NCBI RefSeq assembly: GCF_021535045.1
Contig: NZ_CP091056.1
Span: 868,001 to 932,000, forward strand
DNA length: 64,000 nucleotides
Direction: 5' to 3'
Origin: Ornithinimicrobium sp. INDO-MA30-4
Lineage (GTDB): Bacteria; Actinomycetota; Actinomycetes; Actinomycetales; Dermatophilaceae
The position numbers and the translations under genes are program-made. The notes beneath the pieces are model-generated. The model saw only the letters and a program-made list of their open reading frames with translations, was not told where the DNA came from and did not search any database. Below, piece after piece: positions 29,199 through 39,136 of this stretch (the first letter of the stretch is position 1; every line of letters begins with the position of its first letter).

Positions 29199-30435
29199 AT
29201 GACCACTAAAGTCAGAGGCGTGGCTGCACCAAAGGACCAGCGAAATGGGCGTACCGGGCCTATCAATCCCTCCCCGCACCGTTGAAAGGCGCGGGCGTTC
29301 GCGCTCAGCAGCGCCGCGCTGAGGGCGAAGTCCGGACGCTGCCGTGGTGGTCAGAAACAGCAACGACCAACGTATGGGTGGGTCCGCTCAACACGGCAGG
29401 GCAAGCGAGCGCTTGGGCTGGCGCCATCAATCAGCACCTCGGCGCAGGTGGCTCAACGCAGGCGGTCAGCGTTGCAGCGATGCGCCGCTCTGCTGCCCCA
29501 GTGACGGCCTATGCGGTGGACGCAACTCTCACGTTGCCGATGCAGCTGCATGGTCAGGCTGCTCTACGGGACGTTGTGCTGAGTGCTCCCGGCGCCACCC
29601 ACGCCTTGGTGGAATCTGGCCGCCCGGTGCTGGGCGAATACTTCGCCAACACCCTGCTTGATGACGCCGAAGCCTTGCGAGGTGCTGACGTTGAGGTTGC
29701 CCTGGTGTTGCATGGCTCTGAGATCCGCGACCTGCATGCTCACGCCGAGCGTGACCTGTCTTCGCCGTTCCGCGGTGAGTGGTCAGATCGGTGGCAGTCC
29801 ATGCAAAGCAATGTTGAGGCAACTCGCGAGATCCTGGCCGCATGGACCGGCCCAGTCTTCGTGACGACAGCCGACCTGCTCGATGACGTGCCCGAGGCGA
29901 CTTTGCTCCCGGTCGTCGCTGATGTAGCCAAGATGCAGGCCGCTCCGTCTGTTGCCCCGTTGAGCCGCGATGTCCCCACCGTGCTGCATGCGCCATCCAA
30001 TCCGTTGCTCAAGGGCAGCGCTGAGATCGACTCTGTGCTCCAGCAGATGGAAGACGAAGGGCTCCTGACCTATCGACGCCTCGTCGGTGTCCCGCACGCT
30101 CAGATGGCAGCCACTATCGCCGCCGCCGACATCGTCATCGATCAGATTGTGCTCTCGAACCCAGGAGTCTTGCTGGCAGAGTCGATGGCTGCCGGTCGCA
30201 TTGCGGTGGCTCATCTGCGAGATGAGGTGCGGATGAGGATGCAGCGCAATGACCCCCAAGGCGAGGCTCCCCGGTCACTGAGGCAACCCCCGACAACCTG
30301 CGTGAGGTGATTGCCGGGTTGCTCGGCGATCGAGAAGGCTCTCAAGAGTTAGCTGCGCGCGGGCCAGCCTGGGCAACTCGCAACCATGACGGCACTCGCA
30401 GCGCCGCAGTGTTAGCTGACTTCCTCAGCGCTTAA
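29199..30435 (+). CDS. Glycosyltransferase-like protein (frameshifted)
   Basis: The protein of about 410 residues starts near KWAYRAYQSLPAPLKGAGV and has a GT-B-like layout. PWWSETATTNVWVGPLNTAG and VALVLHGSEIRDLHAH fall in the first half. VPTVLHAPSNPLLKGSAEID and the donor-site-like AADIVIDQIVLSNPGVLLAE fall in the second. This second-half pattern is typical of GT4-related proteins that lack a clear catalytic assignment. Indels lie near 29220 and 30260. The stop at 30435 overlaps the convergent DUF1992 gene by 11 bases. The function is inferred from fold and context only. Confidence 0.6.
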
Positions 30436-30775
30436 GGTCGCGCCAGCGCTGCAGCATTTCCTCAACATCGACGCGGCCCACGACTGGCGGCATACCGTTG
30501 CCGAAGTAGGGCTTCTTGCGGTCAGCAATCACGCGGTCATTGAAGTCGACCAGGGCTGCCCGCACATCGGCTTCATCGCCGAGATGCGCCAACGACTCAG
30601 GGAAGGTCGAACGCTCACGACGAAGCCCCATCGCCGGATGCATCAGCGTGGTCGGATCGACCTTTTCCCGGCGGACCATTTGGTTGACCCACCAGTTGGT
30701 GTCGTGCGGCTTGTCTAGATCCTTGAGTGGTTTGCCTGCGCCTGGCAGGTTATTGAAATCGCCGCGACGCAACAA
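30425..30775 (-). CDS. DUF1992 (DnaJ-homologue C28-like) domain protein, short form
   Basis: The sequence GDFNNLPGAGKPLKDLDKP is the DUF1992 signature, followed by WWVNQMVRREKV. Homologues usually carry about 20 more residues before the signature; here only a possible TTG start gives LRRGDFNNL, and no good continuation is visible in other frames for 100 bases upstream. The gene may therefore be N-terminally truncated, or its start may be hidden by an indel. The function of DUF1992 is not established. It lies between polysaccharide genes but probably has no part in that pathway. Confidence 0.7.
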   Translation of the reverse strand: MLRRGDFNNLPGAGKPLKDLDKPHDTNWWVNQMVRREKVDPTTLMHPAMGLRRERSTFPESLAHLGDEADVRAALVDFNDRVIADRKKPYFGNGMPPVVGRVDVEEMLQRWRDLKR

Positions 30776-30884
30776 TAGGTCACATCAACATGTTCCAATT
30801 CACCAATGCCAATGTTTGCCAAGCGAGCGGTCGTGCCGGTCGCACAACAGTGGGTATGTCAGAGGGCAGTGGGAGGCTGAAACC

Positions 30885-31454
30885 ATGAGCAACACAGATC
30901 GCACGTGGAGTGGCCGGGTGTTCATCGCCACCAGCGTCGATGGTTTCATCTCGGACCTCGACGGCAACCTCGAGTGGCTGACGGACCCACCCGCTGAACC
31001 TCGACATGTCTCGGCACACGAGGGCGACGACGCACCGCCCGACTGGGATGGCTTCACGGCCAATGTAAGCCATCTCGTCATGGGCCGAGGCACCTACGAG
31101 AAAGTCATGACGTTTGGCTTCTGGCCCTACGACAAGTTTCGGGTCATCGTCATCAGCACTCAGCTCAGGCCAGGCGACGATGAACGCGTCATCGTCGTTG
31201 ACTCGGTCGAACGTGCCTGTGACCTGTTGGCTGAAGAGAATGCGTCCACCGCCTACCTCGACGGTGGCCAGGTGATCACCGAATTTCTCAAGCGCGGGTT
31301 GATTGATGAGCTCACGATTTCGCGAGCACCGGTGATCCTCGGCTCGGGGCTTCCGCTCTTCCACTCGCTGCCGGCCCAAACCCGGCTCATTCACCTGGGC
31401 ACGTCCACGACTGACTCGGGCATGACCAACACCCGCTATCGGGTCGCGAACTAG
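30885..31454 (+). CDS. Dihydrofolate reductase family protein
   Basis: This intact 189-residue protein has the DHFR/RibD-C fold. VFIATSVDGFISDLDGNLEWL is the typical start, HLVMGRGTYEKVMTFGFWPY follows, and AYLDGGQVITEFLKRGLIDEL is near the end. Proteins of this yyaP/RibD-C group occur widely in actinobacteria with unknown substrates; it is probably not the folate enzyme. A GGGAGG Shine-Dalgarno lies about ten bases before the ATG at 30885, in contrast to the many leaderless genes here. Confidence 0.8.
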   Translation: MSNTDRTWSGRVFIATSVDGFISDLDGNLEWLTDPPAEPRHVSAHEGDDAPPDWDGFTANVSHLVMGRGTYEKVMTFGFWPYDKFRVIVISTQLRPGDDERVIVVDSVERACDLLAEENASTAYLDGGQVITEFLKRGLIDELTISRAPVILGSGLPLFHSLPAQTRLIHLGTSTTDSGMTNTRYRVAN

Positions 31455-31477
31455 CCTTTCCAGCGAGGCCAGAGAAG

Positions 31478-32683
31478 CTAGCGGCGACGCAGAACGCGGT
31501 TAACAACCTCAACGGCCCCGCGTCCGGTCGCAGCAAGTGAGCGATGGTCAAGCACCCATTGCCGACGGCGTTGGTTATGCGCGAGGGCTTGCTCGTCGCC
31601 TTGGCTCGAGTGCTCATCCAACACGTCGATCATCGCCTGGGCGACAGCGTTAGCGTCGTGCTCAACGGCCTTCCCCAGCTCGAGGGCGGCCACGTCGGCA
31701 GCCGCAGGTCCGGGCCCGGCAAAGACCACAGGCGTGCCACAAGCAAGCGCTGCGAGCACCTTGGTCGGATAGGCAAAGTCGTAGCCCAGCCCAGGCTTCA
31801 CGCTGACCAGCGCGCCAACCGCATCCCGTTGCCAGACGGCGGCTTCGGCAGCAGGCACCAGGGGTCGCAATTCGAGAGCGCCTTCGGGCAATTCACCTTG
31901 CAGTCGCAGCAACTCCGGCCAGGAACTCCCTGCCCTAAAAACACCAATCGCGCGCCGGGGTGTGTTTCCAACACCTGGCTCATGGCCTGGGCAAAAACCT
32001 CGGCGCCCTGCCATTCGCTGGCAGTCCCCGCATACACAAAATAGGGGTTCGTCTTGCCGGTGACTCCCCCGTCGGCGGCGGTGTCGAAGATATCGGTGTT
32101 GATCCCGTTAGGGACGACCGTGACCGAAAGCGCGCCGAGTTCTTTAACCCGGTCGGCTACTCCGTCAGACACCGCAATCGTCTCAGCAGCTCCCCGCAGC
32201 GCATAGCCCTCAAGGGCTCGAACCACGCGAACGACCCACTCGGGTGCACCGGTCGATTCGGAGGCATCCGACCACACGTCAGCGCCGTAGTAGATATACG
32301 GGATCTGCGGCTCCTGCTTGATCAGCGCACGCAGCCACAACGCTGTCCGCACCACCGCACCGGTCGTCGGTGGCGGTTCGACGACGACAGCGTCAGCGTG
32401 GTCCATCAACAACAAGCGCAACGCCAGGGTATGTCGAAACTCATGTAGGGGACGTACCCCGGACATACCCAGCATCGTCGCGCAGCACGGGCCATCGCGA
32501 CACCTCGATGCCCTCGGCGGCTTCGTCGTCCAGTGCCGATTCAAGGGCGGCAGGCGGTGTCGCAGTCAAAACCTCAACGCGATGTCCTGCCCCGCGCAGA
32601 GCCTTCGTCAACGCGCCAAGCCGGAACGTCGCGGCCGCTGACTCTGGTGCGAAGATCCGGCTGGCAAGGACGACTCGGCTCAC
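31478..32683 (-). CDS. Glycosyltransferase family 4 (frameshifted)
   Basis: The GT-B protein starts VVLASRIFAPESAAATFRL and carries PYIYYGADVWSDASESTG, TIAVSDGVADRVKELGALSV and VVPNGINTDIF. The C-domain contains FVYAGTASEWQGAEVFAQAM and the donor-site region GYDFAYPTKVLAALACGTPV. Indels lie near 32445 and 31930. The GTG start at 32683 shares GTGA with the stop of the WbpB-like gene, so this is the last gene of a four-gene operon (WbpD, WbpE, WbpB, GT). A donor carrying a diacetamido uronic acid is plausible from that position. Confidence 0.75.
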
Positions 32684-33690
32684 AGCGTGATGGCTCGATC
32701 CGTGGCGGCCGACTCCAAACAGCCTCAACGACTGTCAGGGTGTGGACGCCTTCCTTCATCGAGACGACGAGCGCATCCGCGCCATCGCGGCCCCAGAGCG
32801 CGTCGCGGAAGTTCTCCTGCTCAACGCGCAACGGCTCGCGGCGGCTCAAGGCAAGCGCGTCGAGTCCCCTCGGAGACTCCGCGGAAGGCCGAAGCTTGAT
32901 CCCAGTCAGAGGTGACATCGCCATTGGCATAGAAAGTCAGATCGCCGGTCAGTGTGTCGGCAACAAACGCGCCCTTTTCGCCGGTGGCGACAGTGGCGCG
33001 CTCCTTGCGCGGTGACAGCCAGTTGACGGTGTGACTGACAATGATGCCGTTCTCCAGGCGGCCGGTCGCAACGACCATGTCCTCGTGCTCACGCCCCGAT
33101 CGGTGGGCGACCTGGCCGGTGACCACCGCATACGGCGACTGGGCGATCCAGGAAGCCAAGTCAATGTCGTGGGTCGCCAAGTCCTTGACGACACCAACAT
33201 CGGCAATGCGCGCTGGGAACGGACCCTGTCGCGACGTGGTGATTTGGAAGACCTGGCCGAGCTCGCCAGCCTCGATGCGACGACGCATCTCCAACAGTGC
33301 CGGGTTGCAGCGCTCGACATAACCGACCGCCCCAACCAGCCCAGCATCCGCAAACGCCGACGCGACCTTGCGACCGGACTCGACGGTGGCAGCGATCGGC
33401 TTCTCCACCATCGTGTGCACGCCAGCCTGCGCCAACGCCAGGGCGACCTCTTCGTGCAAGAAGGTCGGCACGGCAACCATGGCCGCGTCGATGCCAGCAT
33501 CAATCAGCGCTTGGACGTCGGGCAGGACCTCGAGCTCGCGGGCCACACCGTGCTTATCCCCCATCGGGTCAGCAACGGCGATCAGATCCATGCCTTCGAC
33601 TTCGCGGATGACGCGGGCGTGGTGGCGCCCCATTGAGCCGAGGCCGATCAGACCCATCTTGATAGTTTTACCCTGCTCGATGCCGCTCAT
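32680..33690 (-). CDS. Gfo/Idh/MocA-family sugar 3-dehydrogenase (WbpB-like, frameshifted)
   Basis: The NAD-binding motif MGLIGLGSMGRHHARVIREV opens the protein. The family's MVEKPIAATVESGRK holds the catalytic Lys, and VGYVERCNPALLEMRR and DLATHDIDLASWIAQSPYAV follow. WbpB oxidises C3 of UDP-GlcNAcA to a 3-keto sugar, which the adjacent aminotransferase uses. Indels lie near 32840 and 32715; the end reads ESAATDRAITL. The start overlaps the aminotransferase stop by 4 bases. The family alone does not fix the substrate. The assignment rests on the order WbpD-WbpE-WbpB and the separate WbpA- and WbpI-type genes. Confidence 0.82.
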
Positions 33691-34798
33691 GCGCCCGCCT
33701 TAGCCACAGTGTTGACGGCCTCGACAATACGCTCGAGGTCTTCTTGGGTCAGCGATGGGTGGACCGGCAGCGAGATCACTTCACGGGCGGCCTTGGCGGT
33801 CTCGGTTAACTCGTGATCCGGCGCAAAACGGGCTAGTGAGATCAACTCGTGGTTGGGGATCGGGTAATAAACACCGCAACCAACCTGGTGCTCTTCCTTC
33901 AGCGCCTGCATGAAACGGTCACGCTGTTCGCCGGTCGCGCCATCAACGCGGATCGTGTACTGGTGATAGACGTGAGTGGCGTTGTCGCGCACCGGTGGGG
34001 TGACGACACCGGAAAGGTTCGCATCCAAGAACGCCGCGTTGGCCCGGCGCTGCTCAGTCCAAGCGCCGACCTTGGTCAACTGCACGCGACCGATCGCGGC
34101 GTGAATGTCGGTCATCCGGTTGTTGAAGCCGACGACCTCGTTGGCGTATTGCTTTTCCATGCCCTGGTTGCGAAGGAGGCGCATGCTGCGAGCCATCTCT
34201 TCATCAGCGCAGGCGACCATGCCGCCCTCACCGGAGGTCATGTTCTTCGTCGGGTAGAGGCTGAACATGCCGAACGTGCCAACGAACCGACCGGCTGGCC
34301 GTTGTACTGAGCACCGTGTGCCTGGGCTGCGTCTTCGAAGATCTGGGCGCCAGCGCGGTCAGCAACCTCGCCCAGCGCGTCCATGTCGGCCGGGTGGCCA
34401 TACAAGTGGACCGGCATGATGCCCACGGTCCGCTCCGTGACAGCAGCAGCGACCGAGACCGGGTCCAGGTTAAAGGTGTCGCGCGAAATGTCAGCAAACA
34501 CGGGGGTAGCGCCCGTTAGCGCGACCGAGTTGGCGGTGGCGGCAAAAGTGAAGGACGGTACGATGACCTCGTCACCTTCGCCAATGCCAGCGGCGATCAA
34601 GCCGAGGTGCTGCCCGGAGGTGCCAGAGTTGACTGCAACGCAGACACGCCCGCCCACCATCTGGTCAGCGAACTCCTTTTCGAAGGTCGCCACTTCAGGG
34701 CCTTGAGCAATCATGCCCGAGCGCATCACCCGGTCGACGGCTTCGCGCTCGTCGTCACCGATGATGGGTTTGGCTGGGGGGATCATGGATTGCGTCAC
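33687..34798 (-). CDS. DegT/DnrJ/EryC1/StrS aminotransferase (WbpE-like, frameshifted)
   Basis: This PLP-dependent sugar aminotransferase has about 370 residues. It shows GDDEREAVDRVMRSGMIAQG, SGTSGQHLGLIAAGIGEGDE and VPVHLYGHPADM-type motifs. The PLP-binding lysine is in SLYPTKNMTSGEGGM, followed by RNQGMEKQYANEVVGFNNRM. WbpE transfers an amino group from glutamate to C3 of UDP-3-keto-GlcNAcA. One indel lies near 34270, just before the catalytic lysine. The start is GTG at 34798, sharing one base with the upstream TAG; an ATG twelve bases in is an alternative. Confidence 0.88.
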
Positions 34799-35399
34799 TA
34801 GTTTTCTACCTGCCTGATCGTGGTGTCTTCGACGACATACATTGTGCCTGTTCGGAGGCATTGCCATCGCGTTGGATCTTCCGTGTCTTGCACGAGCGGC
34901 ACACCATCGGTGCCCACCCAGCCCTTTGCCGCGCTGGCACTCCAGCCATTAGCGCGTGGGCTGGGACATCTTTGGTGACCACGGCGCCGGCCGCGATGGT
35001 GGCCCACGCGCCAATCGTCACTGGTGCGACGCATACCGCGCGGGCTCCGATCGAGGCGCCGCGCTCAATCGTCACGCCGACTGCTTCCCAGTCATCGGCC
35101 GACTTCAGCGAGCCGTCACTATTAATGGCACGCGGGAAAGTGTCGTTCGTCAGCACCACCGCAGGGCCGATAAAGACGCCATCACCAAGGCGAGCCGGCT
35201 CATACACCAAGGCGTAGTTTTGCACCTTGCAGTGATCGCCCAACTGCACGCCAGTGCCGATATAGGCGCCGCGACCAATGACGCAGCCTTGCCCCAAAGT
35301 TGCGCCCTCGCGCACTTGCGCCAGGTGCCAAACCGAGCTGCCATCACCGATATTTGCCTCCGGTGAGACATCGGCGGAATCCACGATGCGTGTCCCCAC
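34798..35399 (-). CDS. Left-handed beta-helix N-acetyltransferase (WbpD-like, frameshifted)
   Basis: The protein of about 200 residues is built from hexapeptide repeats (for example GQGCVIGRGAYIGTGVQLG and GDGVFIGPAVVLTNDTFPRA). The NDTFPRA motif is typical of WbpD/WlbB enzymes, which acetylate the 3-amino group of UDP-2-acetamido-3-amino uronic acids with acetyl-CoA. The C-terminal region after AGVPARQRAGW shifts frame near 34910 and ends WQCLRTGTMYVVEDTTIRQ. The GTG start at 35399 has GGAGAG seven bases upstream. It is the first gene of the WbpD-E-B-GT operon. Confidence 0.85.
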
Positions 35400-35424
35400 G
35401 ACTCTCCTTAGCCATTTTGTGCGA

Positions 35425-35430
35425 CAGAAT
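35425..35430 (+). promoter_or_regulatory. Candidate -10 of the GT2 gene (leaderless)
   Basis: CAGAAT ends six bases before the ATG at 35437. The divergent WbpD-like gene starts 37 bases away and has a Shine-Dalgarno sequence, so the two sides of this space differ in type. Confidence 0.4.
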
Positions 35431-35436
35431 GCAGTC

Positions 35437-36118
35437 ATGACTGTATCGCCCCGAGCCAGCGACGCCTGGCTTGTGATCCCCTCTTTAATGAGGCTCAGGT
35501 CATCGGTGAGGTCATTACCGCTGCACTCACGACGTTCCCCAACATCGTTTGCGTCGACGACGCCTCGACTGATGACAGCGCACAGATCGCTAGTGATGCG
35601 GGTGCAGTTGTCGTGCAGCACCCTTCAACCTGGGACAAGGAGCCGCACTCCAAACGGGTATGCGGTATGTCGCCGAAGCCACAGAAGCTCGCTTTATCGT
35701 CACGTTCGATGCCGATGGGCAGCACCGGGTGGAAGATGCGGGCGCCATGGTGGAGCGTGCCATTGACGAAGACGTCGCCATTGTTTTTGGCTCTCGCTTC
35801 CTGGATCAGCGCACCAAGCCCGGTTGGCTGAAGAAGCGAGTGCTCAAGACGGCGGTCTGGATCACCAACCAGCAAACGGGCTTGCGGCTCTCCGATGCGC
35901 ACAACGGTTTGCGGGTGATCCGGCGTGATGCCTTTGAACGTCTTGACCTCAAGCAAAACCGAATGGCGCACGCGACCGAGATCGTGCTGCAGCTCAGCCG
36001 CACCAAGTTGCCATGGGTTGAGCACCCCGTGCACGTTCTCTACACCGACTATTCGCGGGCCAAGGGACAGTCGATGATCAATGCGGTGAACATCCTGATC
36101 GATTCGATTCTGAAATGA
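35437..36118 (+). CDS. Glycosyltransferase family 2, DPM/DPG-synthase-like (frameshifted)
   Basis: GT-A enzymes of this group move sugars onto polyprenyl phosphate or glycan acceptors. Motifs are IVCVDDASTDDSAQIASDAG, the metal-binding FIVTFDADGQHRVEDA, and SDAHNGLRVIRRDAFERLDL. Indels near 35485 and 35640 disturb the N-terminal third. There is no membrane domain of its own, but the next gene encodes a small DUF2304 membrane protein. GT2-DUF2304 pairs are common in actinobacterial polysaccharide loci, so the two probably act together at the membrane. Confidence 0.82.
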
Positions 36119-36131
36119 GGCCGGTGATCGC

Positions 36132-36509
36132 GTGCTAGACCAACCACCGATCAAGTTCATCCTGATCGCCGGCATCATCGTCATCACGGTCATGCTGACT
36201 CGCACAACGTCTGGCGCCCGACACCAGGCCGTCCGCCGGCTGCTGCTGATTGCGTTCGTCGCATTGGCCGTGGTCGCGGTGATCTTCCCGCGCTTCCTGA
36301 CGACCATCGCGCAGACCGTCGGCGTTGGCCGAGGCGCTGACCTGCTGCTTTATGGCTTGACTGTTGTCTTTTTGGGGTATGTTGCGGCTAGTTATCGACG
36401 GCTGCGACAAATGGAGCAGCAAGTCACGACGCTGGCTCGTGAGATGGCGCTGCGGCACGCGGTGCATCAACACGAGCACCACGACGACGAGCCGGACAGC
36501 GAGAGTTAG
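36132..36509 (+). CDS. DUF2304 small membrane protein
   Basis: This intact 125-residue protein has three predicted hydrophobic helices: FILIAGIIVITVMLT, LLLIAFVALAVVAVIF and LLLYGLTVVFLGYVAA. A cytoplasmic coiled-coil-like segment follows (RRLRQMEQQVTTLAREMALR), then a His/Glu/Asp-rich tail. This matches DUF2304. It starts at GTG 36132, 13 bases after the GT2 stop, and is probably translated from the same message. The likely role is as a membrane partner of that glycosyltransferase. Its stop overlaps the convergent phosphatase gene. Confidence 0.8.
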   Translation: MLDQPPIKFILIAGIIVITVMLTRTTSGARHQAVRRLLLIAFVALAVVAVIFPRFLTTIAQTVGVGRGADLLLYGLTVVFLGYVAASYRRLRQMEQQVTTLAREMALRHAVHQHEHHDDEPDSES

Positions 36510-37298
36510 GCGTCCTGAGGGGCGGGGCGTCGGCCATCGCGGCCAACACGGCGCGATAGGTGTCTTCGTCGGCTGCACCAATCAGCCCGCGCGCCGGAAC
36601 GAGCGGCTGATACGCATTGCCATCAAAGTCACCGATAGAGCCTCCGGCCTCTAGCAGCATCAACGAACCGGGCACGTGATCCCAAGGATGGGTGCCGTTC
36701 CACATGAGCGCGTCTGCCGCCCCTTGGATGAGTTGCGGGTAGTCAACGCCGCAGCAGGTCCAAGTCTGCTTGATCGGGCTCAACCCGCCAGGTGACGTGC
36801 CGTTCCAGCGGTAGTTGAGCTGTGCACATTGAGGTCAGCCAGGGCTTTCATCGCGGGGCCGCGGTGCAACTGCTCGCCATTGCGGGTCACTCCTGGCCAC
36901 GCTCGGCGATGTAGGCCAACTCGAGTTGTGGCTGCCAGATCCAGGCCCGGTCGTTTCACCATCGACGACTTCACCAACCATGACCGCGTGATCCTTCGAG
37001 CCACGGACAAAGTTCTTGGTGCCATCGACCGGGTCGACAGTGAAAGCATGCTTAGCCTGGCGATACTCCACCATAATTGCCGAGTTGGCCGAGTGGGCTT
37101 CCTCCCCAAAATCACTGCATCGGGGTATGCGGCGCGCAACTCCGCCGTGATCAGCACCTCGGCCTCCCGGTCGGCCACGGTGACCAAATCGCCAGGGTTC
37201 TTCTCGATGATCTGACCGTCGGCTAACGCACGGAATCGAGGGTTGATGACGCGCTCGGCGACATCCTGCAACATGGCCAGAACGGCTTGAGTCTCCAC
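36506..37298 (-). CDS. Inositol monophosphatase family protein (frameshifted)
   Basis: The metal-binding motif VDPVDGTKNFVRG (usually DPIDGTxN) marks this family of Mg-dependent, Li-sensitive sugar/inositol phosphatases. NPGDLVTVADREAEVLITAEL precedes it. HPWDHVPGSLMLLEAGGSIGD, with the second metal-binding Asp, follows in another frame. At least three indels (near 37095, 36890 and 36835) occur. The true stop is probably at 36506, reached by a further shift, which gives a 4-base overlap with DUF2304; without the shift the frame runs on to 36424. The family includes inositol-, histidinol- and FBP-phosphatases, so the substrate is open. A second member is at 62209-63049. Confidence 0.78.
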
Positions 37299-37383
37299 GC
37301 CTTAAGCAAACACGATGCAGGCGAATCGACCCAATCGCAGCGGGCGGTAAAGCTCACGGCTTCGCGGATCGCATAAATGCGCT

Positions 37384-37411
37384 CTGTTCGCGTGTCCAAA
37401 CACGCGATCAG
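37384..37411 (-). terminator. Candidate hairpin terminator after davB
   Basis: The 12-base arms CTGTTCGCGTGT and ACACGCGATCAG pair with one mismatch around a CCAA loop. The element sits in the 174-base gap between the davB stop and the phosphatase start, both on the minus strand. No U-run follows. Confidence 0.5.
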
Positions 37412-37472
37412 CGAGAATTTCTGCGAATCGCACTTTCGGCAGGGCTAGCGGGCCGTCCTAGGCAGCATGGGC

Positions 37473-39136
37473 CTACTCGCCCAGGTTGACCGGCCCGACC
37501 AACGGGTACATGTCACCAGGGCCAGGATTGCCCTCAGGCGTGCTGCCACCAAAGTGCGTCATGATCCCCCAGACCGAGTTCAGCGCAGTCTGCACGGCGC
37601 CTTCGACCCAAGCCGGAGTCCAGCTCACGCCATCGCCAGCCATGAAGATGCCGCGGTGCTTCTCGGGCAACTTCTCCTGGATGAAGTGCCCATACATCCG
37701 CGCGTTGTAGCGGTAGTGGCCCGGCAGTGCGCCCTTGAAAGCGCCCAGGAAGTTGGGGTCATCTTCCCAGCTGACCGTCACCGGGTCACCGACGATGTGC
37801 TGCGCAATATCGACCTTGGGATAGATCTTCTTCAAGGCTGCGAGCGCCAAGTTCACTCGTTCGTCGACGCTCAGTGGCAGCATCTTCAACGCATCCGTCA
37901 TCCACGAATAGGTCAGGCAGATCACCGCAGGCTTCCTGGGCCGTTGTCAAAGAGATACGTCCCACGGGTGAGCCGGTCGGTCAGGGTCATCGACATGACA
38001 TCGCGGCCGGTCTCTGGGTCCTTGTCCTTCCAAAACGGGCGGTCAACCATCACGAACGTCTTGGACGACTGCATATAGCGCGTGCGGTCAAGCGCCATCC
38101 ACATTTTTTGCTCAAAGAGGTCTTCGTCGGTCTCGATCGACGTCGTCAGCAGGTGGCTCTGACAGGTGGCTAACACCGCTTCGTAGCTGTCGACACGGCC
38201 CCAGGCGTCGGTGATCTCCATCTGGTGGCCGTCGCTGTGCCGGCTGATCTTGCGAACTCCAGCACGGGTGCCACCGTTGTTGAGCTTGGACAGCGAGGTG
38301 CCATCTGACCAGTGGGCCATGCCGTCGACCTCGCGCTGCCACAAACCCTTGGGCATCTGCTCCACGCCGCCCACGACATACCTCTGGTGGTCATCGAGTT
38401 CGCAGACGTTGACCCGCAGGATCTCCAACATGGTGTTGGAGAAGTCAGAGTCCCAACCACCGGTGCCGAAGCCGACCTGGCCGAAGACTTCGCGATGCCG
38501 GAAGGACAGTCGCGAGAACGCCTTAGATGAGACGACGAAGTCATAGAAGGTCCGCTCGTCCCATTCTTCAACGATCGGGTCCCAGAGCTCTTTGATCCGG
38601 CCGGCATCACGGTTGCGGATGGCATCTTTCAGTGCCGAGAAGTGCGCGCTTTCTTCGAGTGCCTCGTCGTAGGCCATCGCGACCTCGTGATAAACATCCG
38701 GCAGGTCAGCCAGCGTCTCGCCGTAATGCGTCTCCCCTCCAGGTCGATCACCGTGGAGCCTGCCGCCGGGGTCAGCGGGTTAGGGAACTCTTCAGTCTCC
38801 AAGCCCAGCATGTTGATGTAGTGATAGAAGCCGGTTGAGGAGATGGGGAAGCGCATGCCACCCAACTCGGCCGTAATGCCGCCACTGCCTTCAAACTCGT
38901 GTGAGCGCAATCGACCACCAACTGGCCCGACTCATAGATGACTGGGTGCAAGCCCATCTTCATCAGCTCAAACGAAGCGGTCATAGCGGCTGCTCCAGAG
39001 CCGATCACTGCCACCTTCTTGCCATGAGCCGACTCCGGGATCTGACCAAGCCCGCCTCGTGGGTGATCCACTCGTCGTAAGCAAAGGGGAAGTCGGGGCC
39101 AAAGGCTGTAACTGGCTTGCTGGTTGGGGCGCTCAT
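37473..39136 (-). CDS. davB: L-lysine 2-monooxygenase-like flavoenzyme (DavB-like, frameshifted)
   Basis: DavB oxidatively decarboxylates L-lysine to 5-aminovaleramide using FAD and O2. The FAD motif is VIGSGAAAMTASFELMKMGL. AELGGMRFPISSTGFYHYIN, FGQVGFGTGGWDSDFSNTML, RTRYMQSSKTFVMVDRPFWK and DGVSWTPAWVEGAVQTALN strongly resemble Pseudomonas DavB as I recall it. Tryptophan 2-monooxygenases share the fold, but the DavA-type partner next door favours lysine. Indels lie near 39050, 38900, 38720 and 37925. The start ATG at 39136 overlaps the expected davA stop. The rebuilt length of about 555 residues is normal. Confidence 0.82.
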
